34,021 nt of DNA from Streptomyces durbertensis (GTDB lineage: Bacteria; Actinomycetota; Actinomycetes; Streptomycetales; Streptomycetaceae): positions 1-34,021 of the forward strand of contig NZ_WMLF01000008.1 in assembly GCF_014156695.1 (NCBI RefSeq), in the 5' to 3' direction. The notes beneath the pieces were generated by a model, which saw only the letters and a list, made by a program, of their open reading frames with translations, ran no database searches and was not told the DNA's origin. Of this stretch, positions 24,524 through 32,769 are shown one piece after another; position 1 is the stretch's first letter, and the number at the start of each line of letters is the position of its first letter. The position numbers and the translations under genes were made by a program.

Positions 24524-25834
24524 TCAGGCGGCGGCCTTGAGCGTGCTCGCTCGTGTGCCGTCGGCCGTCGGCCCGTCACTGTTCCTGGGCGAGAGGGGGG
24601 CCGCCGCGACAAGCTCGAAGTGGCCGTCGTCCCGTGCCCCCGCGGTGAGCCGGCCGCCGATGGCCGCAAAGCGCTCGCTCAGGTTGGTCAGTCCGCTGCC
24701 ACCGCCATCGGTCTTCACCGACTCCTTGGTACGGCGCGCCGCGCCGTCGTTGACCAGCGTCAGTCGTACCTCTTCTCCTTCAACGGTCGCCGACACCCGG
24801 CAGTGCCGTACCTCGCTGTGCCGCAGGATGTTGGTCACGCCCTCCCGCAGCGCCGTGGCCAGAACGGTGTCCACGACGGGATGCAGCCGGTCGCAGCCGA
24901 TCTCCACCTCGGCCACGACGTCGGCCGCGGAGAGGACGGCGGCGGCCGACTCCGCCTCCTCCCGCAACGACATGTTCCGGTAGCCGCTGGACACCAGCCG
25001 TACGTCGGCCAGCGCCTGGCGGGCGATCCTGAGCAGTTCGGCGGTCTCCACCTCGGCCCGGTCCGGCCGGGTGGTGATCAGCCGCTGCACCAACTCGCCT
25101 TTGAGCGCGATCGCGGACAAACTGTAACCCAGCAGGTCATGCAGGTCACGGGCGAACCTGAGCCTTTCCTGACCGACCGCCATCCGGGCGAGTTGGGCGC
25201 GGTTGGCGTGCACTTCGTGCACGAGGTCGGTCAGCCGGCTGAGGCCGTAGATCGTGAAGCCGCCGAGCAGTCCGGCGATGAGGAAGTAGCCGACCTGCGC
25301 GGGGTGTTCACCGCCGACGTGGGCGTGGACCGGCGGGATCGCCACCACGACACCGAAGAGCGGCCAGGCCAGTCGGGAGCCCAGGACGAGCAGCACCGAC
25401 GCCGCCAGCGGCCCCTGCATGCTGCCCCAGGAGACGCCGAACATCAGCATCGGCCCGTAGGTGAGCGCCGCCTGCACCGCCAACAAGGCGTGGCTCCAGC
25501 CGACATACCGCCGACGGAACCCGGAGGAGGTCACCAGGAACTGCACGGCGAACACGGCCAGCACCAGGCCGATCAGGGCCACGAGCCGGGACGGCGCCAT
25601 GCCGGGGCCACTGGAGCGCAGCACGTTCAGCACGGTGACGGAGCCGTAGCAGCACAGCGCCACCACGGTCACGAGTCTGGCGAGTCGGGGCGGCGGCAGG
25701 TCGCGGCCGGGCAGCCGCCCGGTCAGCCTCGCCCAGGCGCCCGCCCCCCGCCCCGATGCGGCCTCCGCGGTGGTGCCGTCCCCGGACGACGTGGCACCGA
25801 ACAGTCGGCCACCGGGAGGGGAACGGTCCGCCAT
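24524..25834 (-). CDS. sensor histidine kinase (HisKA_3, DesK/NarL-type)
   Basis: A 436-residue membrane kinase. The N-terminal half contains about five or six hydrophobic segments (for example LVALIGLVLAVFAVQFLV and GYFLIAGLLGGFTIYGL). The dimerisation helix carries the phospho-acceptor His in RFARDLHDLLGYSLSAIALK. The ATPase domain has the N-box EGVTNILRHS and G-box DGGGSGLTNLSERF. ATG at 25834 is chosen over upstream in-frame starts because GAGGAG lies 5 nt before it and the extra N-terminal residues look non-coding. It pairs with the response regulator just downstream. The signal is probably a membrane or lipid cue, as for DesK relatives. Confidence 0.92.
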   Translation of the reverse strand: MADRSPPGGRLFGATSSGDGTTAEAASGRGAGAWARLTGRLPGRDLPPPRLARLVTVVALCCYGSVTVLNVLRSSGPGMAPSRLVALIGLVLAVFAVQFLVTSSGFRRRYVGWSHALLAVQAALTYGPMLMFGVSWGSMQGPLAASVLLVLGSRLAWPLFGVVVAIPPVHAHVGGEHPAQVGYFLIAGLLGGFTIYGLSRLTDLVHEVHANRAQLARMAVGQERLRFARDLHDLLGYSLSAIALKGELVQRLITTRPDRAEVETAELLRIARQALADVRLVSSGYRNMSLREEAESAAAVLSAADVVAEVEIGCDRLHPVVDTVLATALREGVTNILRHSEVRHCRVSATVEGEEVRLTLVNDGAARRTKESVKTDGGGSGLTNLSERFAAIGGRLTAGARDDGHFELVAAAPLSPRNSDGPTADGTRASTLKAAA

Positions 25835-25901
25835 CACGACTCCTCGGTCAGGGAAATCCGACAGAAACCAGATCCTAGTGACGGACCGTCGCACAGTCCG
25901 C

Positions 25902-25920
25902 ATTATGTCGTCACGTGACG
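25902..25920 (-). promoter_or_regulatory. putative promoter of the kinase/regulator operon with 12-bp palindrome
   Basis: CGTCACGTGACG (25909-25920) is a perfect 12-bp palindrome next to a minus-strand -10-like CATAAT (25907-25902), about 70 nt upstream of the kinase start. The palindrome would fall in the -10/-35 spacer, a typical repressor position. No clear -35 is seen. The AT-rich -10 contrasts with the SARP-type promoters of the cluster. Confidence 0.4.
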
Positions 25921-25937
25921 CCGATTCATATGACCGC

Positions 25938-28223
25938 CTACACGAACAACGGGACGGGGTTGAGGTCGGCACGCCGGGTCCTCCGATCGAGCCAACCGAG
26001 CTCCACCGGGACGTCGAACAGGCGCCCGGGCGCCAGCCGCGCCCAGAAGTGCCGCATACCGGGGACGATCACCTTCACCACCGGCAGCCCCACGTCGGGG
26101 CGGGTCTGGTCGAGGACGAGCAGTTCCATGCCGCGGGCCCGCACCAGCGACTCGAAGTCCTCGATGTCCTCCCGCAGGTCGCCGCGCGGACGGTGGTCGT
26201 ACGCCGAGGGGCCGAGCGCCGACTGGCCGGCGTCGGGCACGAGAAACGGCTGGTTCCGCACCGTCGCGTGCCGCCACCAGGCGTCCAGGGCGGCGTTCCC
26301 GGTCGGCGCACACGGCCCGTTGCCGTCCCCGGCCGCCTCGCCGGGGGGCAGCAGCTGGCACATCTCGGTCACCGCGCGGCGCAGGGCCCGTCTCGGATCG
26401 GTGTGCGCGCCGAACCCGAAGCTGATCCGCTCCGCCGGGCCGGTACGCCGGGACACCGCGGCCATGACGGGGATGCCCAGGTCGGCCGTCAGGTCGAGCA
26501 CCCACAGCTCCCGGCCCAGCCGGGCGTAGCCGGCGCGGGCCTCGGCGAGCCACGGCTCGTCGAACGCGTCGAGGTCGACGGCCGGCCGGCGCGGCCGGTT
26601 GTACCACCACAGCGCCACCGCGTCCCGCTCGACCACTTCCAGGAAGCCCTGCACCACGGCGTCCTCCAGGCTCGTCCCCGCGGCGTTGCCGTTGGAGTCG
26701 GCGGTCAGTCCGGGCCCGTGGGCGTCCGGGTCGGCGCCCGCGTCGGGGTCGAAGTAGAGCATCCGGGTGGGCAGCAACCGGTGGGCGCCGGCGGTGAGCG
26801 ACCACACCGGCGTCCAGTCGGTCAGCGCGCGGGTGTCGAAGGGGGCGGGCACGGCCTGCAGCGCGTCGTGGGCGGCGTTCCACCGGCCGCGTTCCGCGAA
26901 CTGCCAGTCCGCGTACAGCTGGCACTCGTTCGGGTGAAGGGCCTGGGAGCCGAGCGAGGTGAGGGTGTCCCGTACCACGGCCTCGTCGCCCTGCCGCGTC
27001 CCGCAGTAACGTTCCACCGCCTCGCCGAGCGCGCTCATCTCGGCCTCCTGCGCGGTGACCCCCTTGCCGCCGCTGTGACTGCGCAGCCCGCCGCGCACGG
27101 CCGCCAGCGATCTGCCGGCGAGCGCCAGGTTCCGGCCGGAGACGTACCGCCGGGAACCGGACGGCGCGCCCGGTACCGGCCTGACCTCCGCGACGACACC
27201 GGTGATCGGGTCCACCAGGTGCCGGTAGCGTTCCAGCGCCGCCGCCGGCGTCATCGCGCGGTCGTTGCCGCCGCCGTCCGCCTTCGGCCGGGAGACCGGG
27301 ACCACCGGCCGGCTGAGCCCTCTGCCCACCAGGCCGGGGTCGCCGCACCCCGGGCACTGCGGCCGACGCGGCACCTCGTGGTGCCGGCTGGCCAGCGTCC
27401 GGGTGTCCAGCCGGCACACCGCGCGCTGGCCCGGGTACCGCATGCCCGCGACCCACTTGAGCGCCTCCAGCACCGTCGTGTGGAGGGCCAGCATGCGGAC
27501 GGCCGCGAGCGAGGCGGGCGGCAGCGGCACCGGCCCTGCCAGCCCGAGCGCCTGCTGGACCGCCGCCTGGCTGGACCGGTGGCCGCGCAGCCGGTGCTGG
27601 AGACACCTCCAGCACGGGCCGTCGGGCACGCCGAACACCGGCCCGACCCACACCTCCGGGCCCCCGGACCGCGCCAGCAGCCAGGGCTGCCGGGCGGCCC
27701 GGCGCGCCCTGTCCAGCTCGGCCAGAGCCGGGTCGAGGTAGTCCTCGCAGACCACCACGGAGAACGCCGCGGACCGTGCGGAGCCGGCCAGTTGGAGACC
27801 GGCCGCCCGGCACTCCTCCCGCACCGCGGAGCCGTCCGCGTTTCCGAGCGCGACGACCTCCACCGGGGTGGCCCGCACGGACGCCAGCGCCCCCGGGCCA
27901 CCCACTCCCGCCAGCTCCCAGTAGGCCTCGACCGCCGGGTCCACCGCCGGGTCCCGGTAGCCGACCAGGTCGGCACGGGCCAGCTCGCCGATCAGCTCGC
28001 ACACCTCGACGGGCGGCAGGTGCGGCGGCGCGTCGGCGAGCACACCGTCCAGGGTGCGGCTGCCGTCCAGGAGCGGGACGAGATCCCGCACCCCGGCGCC
28101 GTGCAGCACGGTGGTTCCCTGCTCGGAGAGGACGTACACGGCCTCGTCGGGTACGACGTCCACCCGCAGATGGCGTTTGAAACCGACCCGGAGGCCGCTC
28201 GACGACCTTCCGGCCACGGTCAT
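25938..28223 (-). CDS. fused E1-like/YcaO azole-forming cyclodehydratase (TOMM C+D protein)
   Basis: A 761-residue fusion. The N-terminal third (about 1-300) resembles the leader-peptide-binding/ThiF-like C protein of thiazole/oxazole-modified peptide systems. Cys204/Cys207 (CWRC) and Cys290/Cys293 (CPGC) form a probable structural zinc site. The rest is YcaO: ATP/Mg motif SGGKGVTAQEAEMSALGEAV (about 385-403), EVVERDAVALWW, and RRALRRAVTEM. The C-terminus LNPVPLFV keeps only one PxP of the PxPxP tail of many cyclodehydratases. The reaction would be ATP-dependent cyclodehydration of Ser/Thr/Cys in a peptide. It overlaps the leader-like peptide gene by 4 nt. No azoline dehydrogenase is nearby. 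Confidence 0.88.
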   Translation of the reverse strand: MTVAGRSSSGLRVGFKRHLRVDVVPDEAVYVLSEQGTTVLHGAGVRDLVPLLDGSRTLDGVLADAPPHLPPVEVCELIGELARADLVGYRDPAVDPAVEAYWELAGVGGPGALASVRATPVEVVALGNADGSAVREECRAAGLQLAGSARSAAFSVVVCEDYLDPALAELDRARRAARQPWLLARSGGPEVWVGPVFGVPDGPCWRCLQHRLRGHRSSQAAVQQALGLAGPVPLPPASLAAVRMLALHTTVLEALKWVAGMRYPGQRAVCRLDTRTLASRHHEVPRRPQCPGCGDPGLVGRGLSRPVVPVSRPKADGGGNDRAMTPAAALERYRHLVDPITGVVAEVRPVPGAPSGSRRYVSGRNLALAGRSLAAVRGGLRSHSGGKGVTAQEAEMSALGEAVERYCGTRQGDEAVVRDTLTSLGSQALHPNECQLYADWQFAERGRWNAAHDALQAVPAPFDTRALTDWTPVWSLTAGAHRLLPTRMLYFDPDAGADPDAHGPGLTADSNGNAAGTSLEDAVVQGFLEVVERDAVALWWYNRPRRPAVDLDAFDEPWLAEARAGYARLGRELWVLDLTADLGIPVMAAVSRRTGPAERISFGFGAHTDPRRALRRAVTEMCQLLPPGEAAGDGNGPCAPTGNAALDAWWRHATVRNQPFLVPDAGQSALGPSAYDHRPRGDLREDIEDFESLVRARGMELLVLDQTRPDVGLPVVKVIVPGMRHFWARLAPGRLFDVPVELGWLDRRTRRADLNPVPLFV

Positions 28224-28486
28224 CCGCGCCAGGTCCAGTTGGTGGTGAGCACCGTACCGGAACCGTCCAGCCGTTCGATGGTGAGACCGGAGTGGCCCGC
28301 GTGGTAGACCGGCTCGGCGGCGGCCGGCCCGAACTCGGCGAGCACCGAGAGCGGGTCGGTGGTGTAACGCTTCGCCAGGTCCGACTCCAGGGCCGTACGG
28401 GCGGCGAGCACGGCGAACGTGGCGTCGGCGGTGCCGGCGGTGCCGGCCACGGCAGCAGAAAGCGGTGCGACTGTGGAGACGGACAT
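28220..28486 (-). CDS. 88-residue leader-like peptide, probable substrate of the YcaO enzyme
   Basis: ATG at 28486 has a strong ribosome site (GGGAGGAACAC) and the stop overlaps the cyclodehydratase ATG (ATGA), so the two are made together. Residues about 33-53 (ESDLAKRYTTDPLSVLAEFG) resemble the helical end of nitrile-hydratase-type leader peptides of RiPP precursors. The following 35 residues contain Ser66, Thr69, Ser76, Thr78, Thr81, Thr82 and Thr85, no Cys anywhere, and end TTNWTWRG. Any heterocycles would thus be oxazolines or methyloxazolines. No clear leader cleavage site or exporter is seen. Alternatively it is a small accessory protein of the YcaO enzyme. Confidence 0.75.
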   Translation of the reverse strand: MSVSTVAPLSAAVAGTAGTADATFAVLAARTALESDLAKRYTTDPLSVLAEFGPAAAEPVYHAGHSGLTIERLDGSGTVLTTNWTWRG

Positions 28487-28827
28487 GTGTTCCTCCCGTA
28501 GCGGCTGGAGCACGGTGTGTCGTGCTCGGCTTCCCGTCGCTGAGGATTCTGCAGGGCGTCCGGTTTCCAGCCCAGTGCGGTCTTCACCATCCCGGCATGA
28601 GATTTTCACGTTCGCCTTCGTGAGCGGCTCACTGGGCTCTCGAGGCGCCTGGTGCGAGGCTCGGTCCGTGTCCCTGGAGTGCCGGCGGGGGCGTACTCGG
28701 CAGAGGCCCCGAGTGGGCTCCGGAGACCCCGGAGTCCCCGACCCCGGAAGCCCCCGAGAAGACCGAACAGACCCCGAGAAGACCCAGAGACCGAGAGACA
28801 AGCAGTACCCGGAAGGGGGAAACGCAC
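28487..28827. other. 341-bp divergent intergenic region between peptide/YcaO and SARP genes
   Basis: It holds the weak SARP-like array at 28618-28661, short hairpins (ACTCGG/CCGAGT at about 28697-28717; CTCCGG/CCGGAG near 28720), and a direct repeat CCCCGAGAAGACC at 28752 and 28772 (20-bp period). The stretch before the SARP start is purine-rich. No further gene is supported. Confidence 0.6.
28618..28661 (+). promoter_or_regulatory. possible autoregulatory SARP-type promoter
   Basis: TCGTGAG (28618), TCACTGG (28629) and TCGAGGC (28640) are 11 bp apart. A -10-like GAGGCT (28656-28661) lies 9 bp further. The match is weaker than the other sites, and the leader to the SARP start would be about 160 nt. 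Confidence 0.4.
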
Positions 28828-29622
28828 ATGGAGATCAAGGCCCTGGGACCGCTGAGCGCGCGGCAGTACGGCGTGTCCGTGGTACCGACCGCCGCCAAGC
28901 CGCGGCAGATCCTCGCCCTCCTCGCCCTCCAGGCCGACCGCGTGGTCACCGTACCGACGTTGATGGAGGAGATCTGGGGTGAGGACATCCCGCGCAGCGC
29001 GGCCACCACCCTGCAGACGTACATCCTCCAGCTGCGGCGGAGGATCGCCGCGGCGCTGGACGGCGACCCGACCCGCAGGGCGAAGGACGTACTGGTCACC
29101 CAGCACGGCGGCTATCTGCTCCAGGTGCAGCCGGGCCACGTGGACGCGCAGGAGTTCGCCCGGCTCACCGCGACCGGCCGCGCCGCCTTCGAGGCGGGCG
29201 ACCACGCCGCCGCCTCCGACCTGCACCGCCAGGCGCTGGAGATGTGGCGCGGGCCCGCGCTGGTCGACGTGAGGGTGGGCACGGTCCTGGAGTTGGAGGT
29301 GCTGCGCCTGGAGGAGGACCGGATGGCGGCGTTGGAACGCCGCATCGACTCCGACCTGGCACTCGGACGGCACAGCGAACTCGTCGCGGAGCTTCGGGTG
29401 TTGGTGGCCAAGCACCCGATGCACGAGAACTTCTGCGCGCAGCTCATGACCGCCCTGCACCGGGCGGGCGGGGCCTGGCGGGCGCTGGAGGCGTACCAGC
29501 GGCTGCGCACCACCCTCATCGACGAGTTGGGCATGGAGCCGTCACCGCGGCTGCGGCGGCTGCACCAGGCCGTGCTCTCGGCGGACCCGTCACTGGACCT
29601 GGAGGTCCCGGCGGGCGGCTGA
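28828..29622 (+). CDS. SARP-family pathway activator
   Basis: A 264-residue Streptomyces antibiotic regulatory protein of the short ActII-ORF4/DnrI type. The N-terminal winged-helix DNA-binding domain (about 1-95) starts MEIKALGPLSA, with KPRQILALLALQADRVVTV, the recognition helix region SAATTLQTYILQLRRRI and the wing GGYLLQV. The bacterial transcriptional activation domain (about 100-250) follows, ending YQRLRTTLIDELGMEPSPRL. SARPs bind 11-bp-phased heptamer repeats next to the -10 and recruit RNA polymerase. Such arrays precede almost every unit of this cluster, so it is probably the direct activator. ATG at 28828 with GGAAGGGGG upstream. Confidence 0.95.
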   Translation: MEIKALGPLSARQYGVSVVPTAAKPRQILALLALQADRVVTVPTLMEEIWGEDIPRSAATTLQTYILQLRRRIAAALDGDPTRRAKDVLVTQHGGYLLQVQPGHVDAQEFARLTATGRAAFEAGDHAAASDLHRQALEMWRGPALVDVRVGTVLELEVLRLEEDRMAALERRIDSDLALGRHSELVAELRVLVAKHPMHENFCAQLMTALHRAGGAWRALEAYQRLRTTLIDELGMEPSPRLRRLHQAVLSADPSLDLEVPAGG

Positions 29623-29660
29623 CCCCGCGCCGGCGTTGAGGGGTCGGGGCGCGTCCGGCC

Positions 29661-29692
29661 TCCAGCCCCTTTCGAGCCGGCGTTCCTACCGT
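29661..29692 (+). promoter_or_regulatory. SARP-type promoter giving a leaderless carboxyltransferase transcript
   Basis: TCCAGCC (29661) and TCGAGCC (29672) are 11 bp apart, then an 8-bp gap and -10 TACCGT (29687-29692). The ATG at 29699 lies at the expected transcription start and has no ribosome site, as for the gene at 10062. Confidence 0.72.
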
Positions 29693-29698
29693 GCGCCG

Positions 29699-31288
29699 AT
29701 GACGATCCTCGACGACACCGCCACGGCCGCGGCAGGCCCGGACCTGCGTCGCGCGACGGACGAACTGCGCAGGCTGAAGGCGGAGGTGGGGCGCGGCCCC
29801 GACCCCGCCGCCACCCGCCGGCAGCACGCCCGGAACAAGCTCACCGCCCACGAACGCCTGGAACTCCTCTTCGACGAGGGGACGTTCACCGAGATCGAAC
29901 CGTTGCGGCGGCACCGCGCCACCCGGTTCGGCATGGCGGACCGCCGGCCGCACGGCGACGGTGTGGTCGCCGGCTGGGGCGAGGTGTTCGGGCGGACGGT
30001 GTTCGCCTACGCCCACGACTTCCGGGTGTTCGCGGGCGCCCTCGGCGAGGCGCACGCGGCCAAGGTGCACAAGGTGATGGATCTCGCGGAGTCCGCCGGC
30101 GCGCCGCTGGTCGGCCTCAACGACGGCGCCGGCGCGCGCATCCAGGAGGGTGTCACCGCGCTGGCCGGCTACGGCGGCATCTTCCGCCGCAACGCCGCCT
30201 GCTCCGGGGTGATCCCGCAGCTCTCGGTGATGCTCGGGCCGTGCGCCGGCGGCGCCGCCTACTCCCCCGCCCTGACCGACTTCGTCTTCATGGTCCGGGA
30301 CAACGCGCAGATGTTCGTCACCGGCCCCGACGTGGTGCGCGCGGTCACCGGGGAGGAGGTCAGCCACGACGAGCTGGGCGGGGCGGATGTCCACTCCCGG
30401 GTCTCCGGCGTCTGCCACTTCGCCTACGACAACGAGGCCGACTGCCTCGCCGACGTGCGGTACCTGCTCTCCCTCCTGCCCGCCAACAACCGGGAGACGC
30501 CGCCCCGCGCCCCCTCCGCCGACAGCCCAGACCGGCGGACCGAGGCGCTGCTGGACATCGTGCCGGCCGACCCCGGACGGGGTTACGACGTCCGGGACGT
30601 CATCGAGCAACTCGTCGACGACGGCGAGTACTTCGAGACCCACGAGAGCTGGGCCCGCAACGTGGTGTGCGCGCTGGCCCGGTTGGACGGCCATCCCGTC
30701 GGGGTGGTCGCGAACCAGCCGAACGTGTCGGCCGGCGTGCTCGACGTGCACGCCAGCGAGAAGGCGGCCCGGTTCGTCTCCACCTGCGACGCCTTCAACA
30801 TCCCGCTGGTGACGCTCGTCGACGTCCCGGGCTTCCTGCCCGGGGTCGACCAGGAGCACGGCGGCATCATCCGGCACGGCGCGAAGCTGCTGTACGCGTA
30901 CTGCAACGCGACCGTGCCCCGGGTGTCGCTGGTCCTGCGCAAGGCGTACGGCGGCGCCTACATCGTGATGGACTCCCGCTCCATCGGGGCAGACGTCGCC
31001 CTGGCCTGGCCCACCAACGAGATCGCCGTGATGGGCGCCGAGGGCGCCGCGAACGTCGTCTTCCGGCGGGAGATCAACGCGTCCGACGACCCGGAGGCGA
31101 CCCGGGCGCGCCTGGTGAAGGAGTACACGGCGGAGCTGATGCACCCCTACTTCGCGGCGGAGAACGGCCTGGTGGACGACGTGATCGACCCCGCCGACAC
31201 CCGGCGGGTACTGGTCCGCACGCTTGCCGTGCTGCGCGCCAAGAAGGCCGAGGTACCGGACCGCAAGCACGGCAACCCGCCCACCTGA
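29699..31288 (+). CDS. acyl-CoA carboxylase carboxyltransferase (beta) subunit
   Basis: A 529-residue biotin-dependent carboxyltransferase of the AccB/PccB type. It contains [39 protein letters not shown] and [16 protein letters not shown] (first crotonase-like domain). The second domain has [32 protein letters not shown] and [14 protein letters not shown]. It transfers CO2 from biotin to acetyl- or propionyl-CoA. In a type II PKS cluster the expected product is malonyl-CoA for chain extension. It works with an epsilon subunit (candidate at 17994) and a biotinylated alpha subunit encoded elsewhere. It lies between the SARP and ketosynthase genes. Confidence 0.93.
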   Translation: MTILDDTATAAAGPDLRRATDELRRLKAEVGRGPDPAATRRQHARNKLTAHERLELLFDEGTFTEIEPLRRHRATRFGMADRRPHGDGVVAGWGEVFGRTVFAYAHDFRVFAGALGEAHAAKVHKVMDLAESAGAPLVGLNDGAGARIQEGVTALAGYGGIFRRNAACSGVIPQLSVMLGPCAGGAAYSPALTDFVFMVRDNAQMFVTGPDVVRAVTGEEVSHDELGGADVHSRVSGVCHFAYDNEADCLADVRYLLSLLPANNRETPPRAPSADSPDRRTEALLDIVPADPGRGYDVRDVIEQLVDDGEYFETHESWARNVVCALARLDGHPVGVVANQPNVSAGVLDVHASEKAARFVSTCDAFNIPLVTLVDVPGFLPGVDQEHGGIIRHGAKLLYAYCNATVPRVSLVLRKAYGGAYIVMDSRSIGADVALAWPTNEIAVMGAEGAANVVFRREINASDDPEATRARLVKEYTAELMHPYFAAENGLVDDVIDPADTRRVLVRTLAVLRAKKAEVPDRKHGNPPT

Positions 31289-31300
31289 CCGGCCGGTTGG

Positions 31301-31343
31301 TCCATGAGCGCACAAGCGGCGGTCTAGGGACCGGGCGTTCCAT
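31301..31343 (+). promoter_or_regulatory. SARP-type promoter for the minimal PKS genes
   Basis: TCCATGA (31301), ACAAGCG (31312) and TCTAGGG (31323) are 11 bp apart, then an 8-bp gap and -10-like TTCCAT (31338-31343). The predicted leader to KS-alpha is about 127 nt, the longest apart from the tentative SARP one. Confidence 0.5.
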
Positions 31344-31476
31344 GGCGGGACGCGGCACAAGCAGTCACACCGGCTCGGCAGTGACACCGACGAAAGGGAT
31401 CAACAGTGGCCCGCACAGTTCCACCCGGCAGGTGCCCCGCCCGGCATCCCGCCCCGTCGAAGGCGAGGTAGCGAAC

Positions 31477-32769
31477 ATGCGACGTGTCGCCATCACCGGA
31501 CTGGGCGTCGTGGCCCCCGGCGGGATCGGTGTGAAGGAGTACTGGAGTCTGCTGACCGAGGGACGCACCGCGACCCGGACCATCAGCTTCTACGACCCCT
31601 CGCCGTTCCGTTCCCAGGTCGCCGCCGAGTGCGACTTTGACCCGCTGGCGGCCGGGCTCAGCCACCAGGAGGCCCGCCGGCTGGACCGGGCCGCGCAGTT
31701 CGCGGTCGTCGCCGCCCGCGAGGCGCTGTCCGACAGCGGCCTGGAACCGGACGCGCACGCGCCCGGCCGGATCGGCACCTCCCTCGGCAGCGCGGTCGGC
31801 TGCACCACCAGCCTGGAACGCGAGTACGCGGTGGTCAGCGACGGCGGCCGCACGTGGTGCGTCGACCACGAGTACGCGATTCCCGAGCTCTACCGGCACT
31901 TCGTGCCCAGCTCGATGGCGGCCGAGGTCGGCCAGGCCGCCGGCGCCGAAGGACCGGCCGCGGTCGTGTCCACCGGCTGCACCTCGGGACTGGACTCGCT
32001 GGGCCACGCCGTCGAGCTCATCCGCGAGGGCAGCTGCGACGTGGTGATCGCCGGCGCGACCGAGGCCCCGATCTCCCCGATCACCTCCGCCTGCTTCGAC
32101 GCCATCCACGCCACGACACCGCGCAACGACACCCCCGAGAGCGCCTGCCGCCCCTTCGACCGGACCCGCAGCGGTCTGGTGCTGGGGGAGGGTGCGGCGA
32201 TCCTCGTCCTGGAGGAGCTGGAGAGCGCCCGGCGGCGCGGCGCGCACGTCTACGCCGAGATAGCCGGCTTCGCCTCCCGCTGCAACGCCTTCCACATGAC
32301 CGGCCTCAAGCCGGACGGCAGGGAGATGTCCGAGGCCATCGACACCGCGCTGGCCGAAGCCCGGGTCCCGGTGGACGCCGTGGACTACATCAACGCGCAC
32401 GGCTCGGGCACGAAGATGAACGACCGGCACGAGACCGGCGCGTTCAAGCGCAGCCTGGGCGAGCACGCTTACCGCACGCCGATCAGCTCGATCAAGTCCA
32501 TGATCGGCCACTCCCTGGGCGCCATCGGGTCGCTGGAGATCGCGGCCTGCGCACTGGCCATGGAACACGGCGTCCTGCCGCCCACCGCGAACCTGCACGA
32601 GCCGGACCCGGAGCTCGACCTGGACTACATCCCGCTGACGGCCCGGGAGAAGCGGACCGACGTGGCGCTGAGCGTCGGCAGCGGCTTCGGCGGCTTCCAG
32701 AGCGCCATGGTGCTGACCCGCCCGGACCGCGCGGGCCGCCCGCCCCGTCCCGAGAGGAGCAGCGCATGA
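31477..32769 (+). CDS. type II PKS ketosynthase alpha (KS-alpha)
   Basis: A 430-residue condensing enzyme that extends the poly-beta-ketone with malonyl-ACP. The catalytic Cys is in [12 protein letters not shown], and the two histidines are in NAHGSGT and [10 protein letters not shown]. The start [16 protein letters not shown] is classic, and ATG 31477 is preceded by AGGCGAGG. It ends in an ATGA overlap with the chain-length factor, with which it forms a heterodimer. The next expected gene after the pair, the ACP, lies beyond the window. Confidence 0.98.
   Translation: MRRVAITGLGVVAPGGIGVKEYWSLLTEGRTATRTISFYDPSPFRSQVAAECDFDPLAAGLSHQEARRLDRAAQFAVVAAREALSDSGLEPDAHAPGRIGTSLGSAVGCTTSLEREYAVVSDGGRTWCVDHEYAIPELYRHFVPSSMAAEVGQAAGAEGPAAVVSTGCTSGLDSLGHAVELIREGSCDVVIAGATEAPISPITSACFDAIHATTPRNDTPESACRPFDRTRSGLVLGEGAAILVLEELESARRRGAHVYAEIAGFASRCNAFHMTGLKPDGREMSEAIDTALAEARVPVDAVDYINAHGSGTKMNDRHETGAFKRSLGEHAYRTPISSIKSMIGHSLGAIGSLEIAACALAMEHGVLPPTANLHEPDPELDLDYIPLTAREKRTDVALSVGSGFGGFQSAMVLTRPDRAGRPPRPERSSA

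Noticed and set aside
25770..28307. Plus-strand frame of 845 codons opposite the YcaO gene
   Set aside because: It is antisense to the YcaO fusion, whose motifs and coupled start are clear. No recognisable domain is present.
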